Part shown: piece after piece, positions 16,873 to 23,172 of the stretch
How positions within the stretch are numbered: position 1 is the first letter of the stretch
Layout of the letters: every line of letters begins with the position of its first letter
NCBI GenBank assembly: GCA_964412905.1
Contig: CAYPQL010000012.1
Span: 1 to 27,768 of the forward strand
DNA: 27,768 nucleotides
Direction: 5' to 3'
Origin: CAYPQL01 sp964412905
GTDB lineage: Bacteria > Patescibacteriota > Minisyncoccia > JAHIHE01 > JAGLIN01
Translations under genes and position numbers: made by a program
Notes under the pieces: model-generated
Database searches by the model: none
Seen by the model: only the letters and a program-made list of their open reading frames with translations
What the model was told of the DNA's origin: nothing

Positions 16873-16912
16873 ATTAGTATTAAGTATTAAGTATTAAGTA
16901 TTAAGTATTAAG
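16873..16912. repeat. Left 7-bp repeat arm of four-helix-bundle cassette 1
   Basis: Five consecutive AAGTATT units in exact register lie between the virB4 start codon and the stop codon of the next gene, whose TAA (16908-16910) is inside the array. It is the inverse of the arm at 17295-17328. Confidence 0.85.
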
Positions 16913-17285
16913 CCTGTTGTTTGTCGCTTTTGAGACTTCGAATTAGCCCGTTGATTAATTTACTGACTTCAACTGTTTGTTCAGCTAGTTTAGTAAATTC
17001 TTCTTTTGGCAAATAGTTTATATCTTTTGCTATTAAAAGTTGGTTTTGTAATTCAGTTAATGATCCTAATGATATATGATAAAATTGAATTTTCTCTTTT
17101 GAGCTTTTTCTTGAAAACCCTTCGGCTATATTACTGGTAATAGAAATAGCGCAACGGCACATTTGATTTGTCAAAGCAAAAATCTCTTTCTGAGGAAAAC
17201 TATTAGTTATTTTATAAATAGATATTACCAATTGATGCCCTTTTCTCCAAGCGACTAGATCAGTAAAACTTCTTATCTTTTCCAT
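16908..17285 (-). CDS. Four-helix-bundle protein (23S rRNA intervening-sequence type)
   Basis: The 125-residue protein matches the S23/four-helix-bundle family: FTDLVAWRKGHQLVISIYK at about 7-25, ITNSFPQKEIFALTNQMCRC, then AISITSNIAEGFSRKS at about 47-62 and a C-terminal helix pair. Relatives are coded by intervening sequences in bacterial 23S rRNA genes and resemble the Avd accessory protein of diversity-generating retroelements. The molecular function is unknown, though nucleic-acid binding by a pentameric ring is known for Avd. It sits between the two halves of virB4, has inverted 7-bp arrays on both sides, and uses array sequence for its own stop. It therefore looks inserted rather than native to the secretion operon. 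Confidence 0.88.
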   Translation of the reverse strand: MEKIRSFTDLVAWRKGHQLVISIYKITNSFPQKEIFALTNQMCRCAISITSNIAEGFSRKSSKEKIQFYHISLGSLTELQNQLLIAKDINYLPKEEFTKLAEQTVEVSKLINGLIRSLKSDKQQA

Positions 17286-17294
17286 ACTTGGTTG

Positions 17295-17328
17295 CTTAAT
17301 ACTTAATACTGGATACTGGATACTAATC
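17295..17328. repeat. Right 7-bp repeat arm of four-helix-bundle cassette 1
   Basis: CTTAATA twice, CTGGATA twice, then CTAAT. It mirrors the left arm at 16873-16912 (inverse CTTAATA units ending in CTAAT), with two bases changed in two units and one unit fewer. It abuts the TAG of the upstream gene at 17329. Confidence 0.85.
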
Positions 17329-18000
17329 CTACCTCGCCAAATCCAAATCAGCTATGTCCGCCAGCCCTTTTTTTTCGGAAATTTCCGGGTTGTATAAATT
17401 GTAATAGAGCTCTATTAATTCTTGCGTGTTAAGCATTGTCATGCGAAGCCCCGTGCCAGACAAGTTTTCAATCACATGGTCAACTCTCTGAAAAAGCTGG
17501 TCCTTGTATTTCTCAAAAGTGGCTCGGTCGGACACCAGTCTCAAAGAACTTCCGCCGCCGCTTAAAGCTGACAGCATCCCTCCTTTTGATTCCGACACCG
17601 AAAACGGGACGACGACATAAAAAGTTTTGCTGACGATATTGGCCATTTTCACCAAGCCCTGGATATATTCTATGTAGCTCGCGGTTTGCATGCGAAGAAG
17701 CTCGTTCATCTGCTTTTTCTCCTGATCTTTGAGAACCTGAAGATAATTATCCAAATTTAATTGCCGTGAATTGATGACTATCTGCACTGAGAAATCAAGG
17801 GAATTCAAAAAGTTTTGATATTGATATATTATCGCGTCCTGCTCTTCAATGGATTTGAGGGCGAAATTTATTGACGAAACCATGAGAACGGATTTCATAC
17901 TTCCATTTTTCATCAAAACAACGCTATCTTTTATCTCGGCAATGTCAAGATATTTTTGGGCGCTCAGCCCTTTTTTATTTTGTTTCTCGGGGGTGGACAT
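17329..18000 (-). CDS. TraC/VirB4 N-terminal domain protein
   Basis: The 223-residue protein corresponds to the N-terminal domain of VirB4/TraC. The opening YLDIAEIKDSVVLMKNGSM matches the start of that domain, and EEQDAIIYQYQNFLNSLDFS and VQIVINSRQLNLDNYL match its next strands and helices. It has no ATP-binding motifs, which are in the separate gene at 15039-16871. The two products probably assemble into one ATPase. The split is shared with other CPR secretion loci, and here a four-helix-bundle cassette lies exactly at the split. It is in the same strand and order as PrgI upstream, separated by a 401-base repeat-filled gap. Confidence 0.8.
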   Translation of the reverse strand: MSTPEKQNKKGLSAQKYLDIAEIKDSVVLMKNGSMKSVLMVSSINFALKSIEEQDAIIYQYQNFLNSLDFSVQIVINSRQLNLDNYLQVLKDQEKKQMNELLRMQTASYIEYIQGLVKMANIVSKTFYVVVPFSVSESKGGMLSALSGGGSSLRLVSDRATFEKYKDQLFQRVDHVIENLSGTGLRMTMLNTQELIELYYNLYNPEISEKKGLADIADLDLAR

Positions 18001-18060
18001 AATTATAAAATTAAAATATAAAAATCAAAATGAAAAATGACAATTAAAAATGTAAAATTA
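18001..18060. repeat. AT-rich repeat arm, outer left of a nested element
   Basis: AAAATTA-like units with an approximate 7-base period. Positions 18019-18044 match 14995-15020 exactly in inverse orientation and 18371-18392 nearly so, also inverse. With the arm at 18346-18408 it brackets the palindromic element between. Confidence 0.7.
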
Positions 18061-18310
18061 TTGCAACTACTCAGCTGTTCTAAAAAACATTTATCCTAAA
18101 AATCTGTCATTGCGAGCATCAGCGAAGTCGTGCCTATGGCAGATCCGCCAAAGGCGGACAATCTCAGGGCTATGAAAACAAACCAGTAATTATTTTCACA
18201 TTTTATCGCTGGAACGGGAGCAAGAGATTGTCCGCCTTTGGCGGATCTGCCAGAGGCATGACTTCGTCGCTGATGCTCCTCGCAATGACACAAAAGGTGA
18301 GCAGTTGCAA
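18061..18310. mobile_element. MITE-like palindromic element, copy 3 (about 250 bp)
   Basis: Outer ends TTGCAACTACTC (18061) and the inverse GAGCAGTTGCAA (18299-18310) differ by one base. Inside, TGTCATTGCGAGCATCAGC is mirrored by GCTGATGCTCCTCGCAATGACA, and GGCAGATCCGCCAAAGGCGG by the inverse with CCGCCTTTGGCGGATCTGCC. No protein is coded; frames through it are by-products. The TTATCCTAAAAATCTGTCATT segment, nearly shared with 6395-6415, ties it to copy 1. It interrupts the secretion operon between PrgI and the VirB4 N-terminal gene, so any read-through RNA would carry a long hairpin. Confidence 0.7.
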
Positions 18311-18345
18311 GATATTTATTTTTTTTGTTTTTGTATTTTAAACTG

Positions 18346-18408
18346 ACTTTCATTTTTAAATTTTAATCTGTCATTTTCCATTTTGATTTTTAATTTTTAC
18401 ATTATCTT
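18346..18408. repeat. AT-rich repeat arm, outer right of a nested element
   Basis: TGTCATTTTCCATTTTGATT and the DNA around it are the near-inverse of 18001-18060. The PrgI stop codon (18402-18404) falls at its edge. Confidence 0.65.
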
Positions 18409-18848
18409 ATATTCTCCCCCGGTCTTGTTTTCGCTTCATAAGGCATATTTACGGAAGTGCTGGTGTCCAGAAGCCAGGCCAGTTCTTTTATCCTGTTTCT
18501 GGAAACGGGAATGGCTTGAGCTTCTTTCACGGTCTGTTTTCTCTGAGTCTGTTTGAACATTCTTGAGTCCGGCTCTCTTCTCCAGATGTAAAGGTGCGAG
18601 GTGGTATAAAAATTTATTATGTTGCCCGTCCACTGCAAGACGGAGAACCCTTTCGGTTTCCAAAAAGCAAAGGCTAAAGCAAGAACAATAACAGGAATGG
18701 CCATAATAATAAAAATAAAAAACTGCAAAAAAGTGAACATTACGAGCAAAATACCGAATCCTACTATCAAAAAAAGTGCCTGCTTGCCCGTGAACGGATC
18801 GACGACTTTGTCTTCTACATCTATGAATTGAGGAACGGAGTATTGCAT
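18402..18848 (-). CDS. PrgI family (VirB3-like) membrane protein
   Basis: The 148-residue protein has the PrgI pattern: a short N-terminal YSVPQFIDVEDKVVDPFTGK, two adjacent membrane segments (ALFLIVGFGILLVMFTFLQF and FIIMAIPVIVLALAFAFW, residues about 24-62), then a conserved polar part with the KPKGFSVLQW motif and YIWRREPD. PrgI is the VirB3 equivalent in Gram-positive-type conjugation systems and works next to VirB4 at the inner membrane. Its place immediately upstream of the VirB4 pair is the standard order. Confidence 0.9.
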   Translation of the reverse strand: MQYSVPQFIDVEDKVVDPFTGKQALFLIVGFGILLVMFTFLQFFIFIIMAIPVIVLALAFAFWKPKGFSVLQWTGNIINFYTTSHLYIWRREPDSRMFKQTQRKQTVKEAQAIPVSRNRIKELAWLLDTSTSVNMPYEAKTRPGENIR

Positions 18849-18850
18849 AG

Positions 18851-18900
18851 AGAATTTTTAATTTTTAATTTTGTAATTTTTAAATAATGATTGAATTTTT
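18851..18900. repeat. Left 7-bp repeat arm of four-helix-bundle cassette 2
   Basis: AATTTTT and AATTTTG units in 7-base register begin two bases after the PrgI start codon, and the array supplies the stop codon of the next gene (18880-18882). It is the near-inverse of the arm at 19286-19326. Confidence 0.75.
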
Positions 18901-19257
18901 AATTTCTAAATTATTTATTGCACAGCTTTTGTAAATCTTAGCGAAAATCAATGTTAATTCGTGGGCTTCTTTCCATAATTTTCTGCACTCGGTTTCTTTT
19001 TCTGAATTGGCTCTGGCAATCATTCGAAACCAGTGTTTTGTTTCATTGGCTTCTTTTCCGCAAATGTGAATTTTGTTTTTAAAATCTTTTTTAGAGCTTG
19101 CCTGATTTGCTTCCATATAATTAGCGCCGATGCTTGTGGCTGATCTTATAAGCTGACTTGCAAGCGGTTTGTTCATTTCATTTCTTTCCAGCAATTTTAT
19201 AAAGTCTATGACATTTTCTCCGAATTTAGCAGTCCGCTCTTCTAAATCATAATCCAT
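18880..19257 (-). CDS. Four-helix-bundle protein, second subfamily
   Basis: The 125-residue protein belongs to a different branch of the same family. YDLEERTAKFGENVIDFIKL opens it, QLIRSATSIGANYMEA (about 41-56) is the signature helix, then SKKDFKNKIHICGKEANE and HWFRMIARA. Sequence similarity to the other four-helix-bundle protein in this window is low, so this is not a recent duplicate. It too lies between two secretion genes and is framed by inverted 7-bp arrays, one of which contains its stop codon. Function is unknown. The repeated arrangement suggests a mobile cassette rather than a part of the secretion machine. Confidence 0.88.
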   Translation of the reverse strand: MDYDLEERTAKFGENVIDFIKLLERNEMNKPLASQLIRSATSIGANYMEANQASSKKDFKNKIHICGKEANETKHWFRMIARANSEKETECRKLWKEAHELTLIFAKIYKSCAINNLEIKNSIII

Positions 19258-19264
19258 AAATATC

Positions 19265-19326
19265 GTTTAAAAATTAGAAATTTAAGAATTATTTATAAAA
19301 TTAAAAATTACAAAATTAAAAATTCT
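19265..19326. repeat. Right 7-bp repeat arm of four-helix-bundle cassette 2
   Basis: AAAATTA units, with the best inverse match to the left arm at 19286-19326 (both arms end in ATTATTTA/TAAATAAT and GAATTTTTAA-type sequence). The array reaches the TAG of the next gene at 19325. Confidence 0.75.
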
Positions 19327-20104
19327 AATCTATTATTCCAAAATCTATCTTCTTCATCTTCGTGGAGTACGACAGCGCCATTCCTTCGTCGGATGATTTC
19401 AGAATTAAATTAAGCTGCCTCCGCTCTTCTTCGTCCATATTTCTGGTGTTTTTGTCGTGATAGACATATTGGACGCGGTCCAAATTGGAATGCTGATAAT
19501 AGCCCATTTTCTCTTTGTAATCTTCCAGCCAATATTTGATCAGCGGCTTCATCGGCACGGGCATTCGCTTAAGCGCAATTTCCTTCTGACTCCCGATTAC
19601 TTGCTCCCCGACATTCGGGAATTCTTTAATTAGTTCCTCAATCGGCTTTTCAATTATCATATCCTTCATTCTCTCCTCTTCCTCCGCCTTCTCTTGCTCA
19701 TCCATTCTTTCCATCTCCTCCTCCCTCTTCAAAAGCTGCTCATCCAACCTCTTCGGCGCTGTCTTTGGAACCTCCCCGCCCAATTTTAAAATCTCGTCTT
19801 CTATGCCGGGGAAAAAGCTTTTAATCGGATAAAAAATTTCAGAGAGGATTATGAGGGTTATTCCTTTGGTGGGTTTATCTTCCAAACCTAAATCACTTTG
19901 AATTCTGTTTTTTATTTCTTCCAGTTTTATGTCTTTGAGAATTGACAGACCAATGAGATTTTTTAAACTCTCTACTTTTTCTTTATCATTTTCCAAATAC
20001 TTTTCTCTCATTTTTGTAATAGCGTCCGTTGTATAGTCTTCATAAATACTATCCTGCACAAAATCAGGCAACATTCTTAATTTTTGTCTGATTTCTTCTT
20101 TCAT
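19325..20104 (-). CDS. Hypothetical soluble protein in the secretion operon
   Basis: The 259-residue protein has no membrane segment or signal peptide and no family I recognise. The N-terminal third is helical (IRQKLRMLPDFVQDSIYEDY). The middle is a strongly charged, probably coiled-coil stretch (residues about 121-155, rich in Glu, Lys and Arg). The end is mixed. Its position between the VirB6-like gene and PrgI, with a 59-base gap, suggests a cytoplasmic accessory of the secretion system. Genes of this kind at this place may be lineage-specific. Confidence 0.6.
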   Translation of the reverse strand: MKEEIRQKLRMLPDFVQDSIYEDYTTDAITKMREKYLENDKEKVESLKNLIGLSILKDIKLEEIKNRIQSDLGLEDKPTKGITLIILSEIFYPIKSFFPGIEDEILKLGGEVPKTAPKRLDEQLLKREEEMERMDEQEKAEEEERMKDMIIEKPIEELIKEFPNVGEQVIGSQKEIALKRMPVPMKPLIKYWLEDYKEKMGYYQHSNLDRVQYVYHDKNTRNMDEEERRQLNLILKSSDEGMALSYSTKMKKIDFGIID

Positions 20105-20163
20105 TTTTATAACTTATTAATAAAATTTATAAAATGGATTGAAATAACATTTTTATAACACAG

Positions 20164-22506
20164 TTAATATTTATCACCAGTCAGCATGTCTTCTATGTTC
20201 TTTATTCCTTTGTCTAATTGCTTTTCTTCTTTTTCTAATACATCGCGAGCGGGACCTGTTTTTATACCAGCTAAATCAGCCTTAACCTCTATTAATTTAT
20301 TCTGCTTTGATTCTCTGATAATTTTTATTTTCTTTTGTTCGCCTTCTCTATTAAGAGCTCTGACTTGTGAAGAATTAGCATTTGCTCCATACTTTTCGAG
20401 TTGAGTTGGTGTAAACTTTATAATTTCTTTAGCGCCGAACTCACTAAATGCCTCTTGTATATCTGCTTCTATTATACTACCACCCTTCTTAAATGATTCT
20501 TCCAAATCTGCGCCCATTTTAACCGCGTTAGTTCTAAATTCTATGTCCTTTTCCATATCAACGGGAGCGTCACTTGTATTGGCCATATATCCTTTTTGCA
20601 ATAATCCTTTTTGATCTTTAGCCATTCTAGTTGTATTGCTTTTTCTTTGATCAACGGTTTGTGATTCGTGCCATACTTTTGCTGACATTCCATCATTAAG
20701 CCCTTGAACCTCGTGAGTCTTGTTATCTCTTATCAGATCAGCCATTTTCTCCTTCATTATTTGCTCTTTTACCATTTCTTTTTTCTCAGTATTACTCGCA
20801 CTGGCAAACTTTGTTTTATCTCTATCATCCATTCCAGTAGTATCAAGATTTTTTATTCTTGCCTTAGACTCGCTTGTTTCTGTCGCAAGACTTAAATTCT
20901 TATTAGTCATTCCTTCTTCTAACTCTTTTTTGCTAAGAGTTATTTCTATTGTTGGCATAAACTTTTCAAGGTCTCCTGCATATTTTGCATCTCCTAGCTT
21001 TCCCTGAGCAGCAGCAGTTTCCGCAAATAAAACCTTATCTTCATTTGTTGCCAATGCGCCATTTGCTTTTCTCCGATATTCATCAAGGTCTCTGTTTTTA
21101 GCTTCTCCAAATTCTACTCTTATTTTTTTCATATTTTCGTCTTTTTCTTTCTCATTTTTCGCTCTATCCTTAAGCACTGTTCCTCTTCCAGCTCCACCGG
21201 GAATTTTTAATAAGATTTCTTCTTTCCGTTTTCTTGCCCAATCAGACGCCTTTCCTCCCGTTCTTCTGTCAACTCCTGAAGCCACCTTCTTCCCCAATCC
21301 TCCCGCCAATTTTGCCGCGGCATATCCTCCCATCGCGACTTTTCCAAGACCGGCTGTTCCGCCGATGATTTTGCCGGCGCCGGCGACGCCGAGCTTTTGA
21401 GTGATTGGAACGACGGCGAGGAGCATAATCAAAGCGACGGAATGAGGGATCATAACATATAAAATGCTTGTAATTGTGTTTAAATCGCTATTAATGTCTG
21501 GTGGAATAGGCGTGAAATTAGTCACCACTTCATTCGCCATCGTGGCGGACAGATAAACAAAGAACATAAAAATCGGACCGAAGATGGAATATTTCACCAG
21601 CTCGCCCCACCACTCGCTCGTGTATTTTCCAAGCGAAGGCATCGTAATGCTCAAGAACGCGATTGGGGAAAGAATTATCAAAAACACAAAAGCGACCAGG
21701 CGAATCAAGAGAAAGCAGGCGAGCATAACATACACAAGACCCAAGCACACAGAATATACTAATGCAAAAGCTACTCTTGTCACTTGTTCAAAGCTAGGCT
21801 CCCATCCTACTTTGTCAATTTGTTTTATAAATTGATCAACTATGGAAGTAAGGCTTCCCGCGCCCCCTTGAAAAGTCCCCATCCAGCCCATTATTCCATA
21901 CATAAAAACTTGCCCGAAATCAATGACGAGCTTGGTAATTTCCGCGCTGAAGTTTATCAGGAACAGCGAGATGACAAGTTTGGGAAGAAGATTTTTGGCG
22001 TTGAAGGTGCTGCTTCGCAAGATCGTGCCGAAAGCGATTATGAGCAGAAAGAAAATATAAAAAGTGTTGCACATATCCCGAACCGTCGTCCAGCCGGTAT
22101 TGACAGTTGAAGATGTCAAAACTCCCGGAACATTGGGAGTAGCTGAAGTATCCCCGACATACAATCGGGGATCAAGCATAGCGTCAATAAGCCACGCTCC
22201 GAACATAACTAAAAAGGCTGACAGCTTAAGTCCGATATACAAAACAGCGACCAAAACCGCATATATAAATTTCAAAAGAAGCGTGCCTGCGGCTATTAAG
22301 CCGCCTAAAAAAGCGTTCATTCCGCAAGAAATCGGATCTCCGGCGCAAGCGATTATGCCTCCAAGCCAATCTGCTGCCTGCGCTTGATAAACTGGAACGC
22401 TCACACTCACGGCTATGAAAAGAACAGCGAACGCCAGCATTAGAAAATTCTTCTTTTGAAAATGTTGTTTTAACCTGCTTATAAAAACTTTAAATTTCTC
22501 GCTCAT
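20164..22506 (-). CDS. VirB6/TrbL-like polytopic membrane protein with long soluble tail
   Basis: The 780-residue protein starts with a signal-like segment (FLMLAFAVLFIAVSVSVPVY, about 21-40, then AQAAD). About seven further hydrophobic segments extend to about residue 375, including LLKFIYAVLVAVLYIGLKLS and FLLIRLVAFVFLIILSPIAF. The remainder, about 400-780, is charged and helical with no cysteine motif. The first half resembles the TrbL/VirB6 channel component of type IV secretion. The long tail is unusual for VirB6 and might lie in the cytoplasm and meet the ATPase or substrate. It is the first gene of the minus-strand operon. Confidence 0.8.
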   Translation of the reverse strand: MSEKFKVFISRLKQHFQKKNFLMLAFAVLFIAVSVSVPVYQAQAADWLGGIIACAGDPISCGMNAFLGGLIAAGTLLLKFIYAVLVAVLYIGLKLSAFLVMFGAWLIDAMLDPRLYVGDTSATPNVPGVLTSSTVNTGWTTVRDMCNTFYIFFLLIIAFGTILRSSTFNAKNLLPKLVISLFLINFSAEITKLVIDFGQVFMYGIMGWMGTFQGGAGSLTSIVDQFIKQIDKVGWEPSFEQVTRVAFALVYSVCLGLVYVMLACFLLIRLVAFVFLIILSPIAFLSITMPSLGKYTSEWWGELVKYSIFGPIFMFFVYLSATMANEVVTNFTPIPPDINSDLNTITSILYVMIPHSVALIMLLAVVPITQKLGVAGAGKIIGGTAGLGKVAMGGYAAAKLAGGLGKKVASGVDRRTGGKASDWARKRKEEILLKIPGGAGRGTVLKDRAKNEKEKDENMKKIRVEFGEAKNRDLDEYRRKANGALATNEDKVLFAETAAAQGKLGDAKYAGDLEKFMPTIEITLSKKELEEGMTNKNLSLATETSESKARIKNLDTTGMDDRDKTKFASASNTEKKEMVKEQIMKEKMADLIRDNKTHEVQGLNDGMSAKVWHESQTVDQRKSNTTRMAKDQKGLLQKGYMANTSDAPVDMEKDIEFRTNAVKMGADLEESFKKGGSIIEADIQEAFSEFGAKEIIKFTPTQLEKYGANANSSQVRALNREGEQKKIKIIRESKQNKLIEVKADLAGIKTGPARDVLEKEEKQLDKGIKNIEDMLTGDKY

Positions 22507-22541
22507 AAAATTGTATTTGTTAAATTGTTTGTAATTACTAA

Positions 22542-22669
22542 TGTCATTGCGAGGAGTATCAACGACGAAGCAATCTCAGAGCTATTGAAATACACCAATA
22601 TTGCAACTACTCGCAGTTAATCAATCTTTGAGATTGCTTCGTCGCTTTGATAAGCTCCTCGCAATGACA
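22542..22669. repeat. MITE-like palindromic repeat, copy 4
   Basis: TGTCATTGCGAGGAGTATCA with the following CGACGAAGCAATCTC is mirrored at 22630-22669 by GAGATTGCTTCGTCG and GAGCTTATC/CTCCTCGCAATGACA-type sequence. TTGCAACTACTCGCAG, seen at the ends of the 18061 element, occurs in its centre. It would lie in the leader of the secretion operon. Confidence 0.75.
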
Positions 22670-22732
22670 AAGTTATTTTATAATTCAAGAAAATTCAGAA
22701 TGACAAATTTCGCAATCCTCAATTTCGTTTTT

Positions 22733-22761
22733 ATTATATCACAAAGTAAAATGAAAGACAA
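22733..22761 (-). promoter_or_regulatory. Probable promoter of the minus-strand secretion operon
   Basis: Read on the minus strand: TTGTCT (22756-22761), a 17-base spacer, and TATAAT (22733-22738) with TGA in front as an extended -10. The -10 region CTTTGTGATATAATA is identical to that of the divergent promoter at 22788-22815. Confidence 0.65.
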
Positions 22762-22768
22762 CACAATA

Positions 22769-22793
22769 GGCAAAAAAAATTTATTTTTTGCCA
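22769..22793. promoter_or_regulatory. Palindrome between the divergent promoters
   Basis: GGCAAAAAA and TTTTTTGCC form an inverted repeat of nine bases per arm around a six-base centre. It overlaps the -35 of the + strand promoter, so it could be an operator for both genes. It could also serve as a weak terminator. Confidence 0.45.
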
Positions 22794-22815
22794 TCTTCCC
22801 GCTTTGTGATATAAT
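22788..22815 (+). promoter_or_regulatory. Probable promoter of the VirB2-like gene
   Basis: TTGCCA at 22788-22793, a 16-base spacer and TATAAT at 22810-22815, with a TGA extended -10. The start point would be about 30 bases before the ATG at 22856. Confidence 0.65.
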
Positions 22816-22855
22816 ATAAACAATATTGAAATTAACCATTTAACAATATAATTTT

Positions 22856-23152
22856 ATGCCCACAAAAAAAACAGCCTTAATTATGGCAGGTTTTATTTTC
22901 GCGGTAGCGATAGCTTCCGCCAATTATGCCGGGGCGGCGGTGGAGTGGACGCCGATGGTGAGGATTCCGGGGCTTCCGCCGACGGGGACGGTGAATCTTT
23001 CAATGTATTTGATCGGGCTTTATAACTTTATGCTCAGCATTGTTGGAATCGTGGCGGTTGTAATGCTGATCATAGGAGGAATGAGATATATAACCGCGGT
23101 GGGAAATCCCACGGCGATAAGCGACGCCAAAGATATAATCAATATTAGTTAA
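22856..23152 (+). CDS. VirB2/TrbC-like pilin, C-terminally truncated
   Basis: The 98-residue product has a signal peptide (LIMAGFIFAVAIASANYAGA, about 9-28) and one hydrophobic segment (FMLSIVGIVAVVMLIIGGMR, about 58-77), followed by GNPTAISDAKDIINIS and a stop. Relatives continue after SDAKD with a second membrane helix (a pattern like NAIIGLIIALLSYLI), which is absent here. The loss is at the junction with the next, very different gene block. It is read divergently from the secretion operon and probably encoded the pilus or surface subunit of that system. Truncation could be real or an assembly join. Confidence 0.75.
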   Translation: MPTKKTALIMAGFIFAVAIASANYAGAAVEWTPMVRIPGLPPTGTVNLSMYLIGLYNFMLSIVGIVAVVMLIIGGMRYITAVGNPTAISDAKDIINIS

Positions 23153-23172
23153 ATAGAATCTAAAACCGTCTT

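Noticed and set aside
16873..17328. CRISPR array
   Set aside because: The repeats are seven bases long with no spacers between them and no cas genes nearby.
18096..18353. Open frame of 85 codons on the minus strand
   Set aside because: It runs through the palindromic element at 18061-18310. Its peptide reflects the repeat sequence (seen in many genomes as a false ORF) and has no domain.
16908..19257. Diversity-generating retroelement, because four-helix-bundle proteins resemble Avd
   Set aside because: No reverse transcriptase and no template/variable repeat pair was found in the window, so only the fold resemblance remains.
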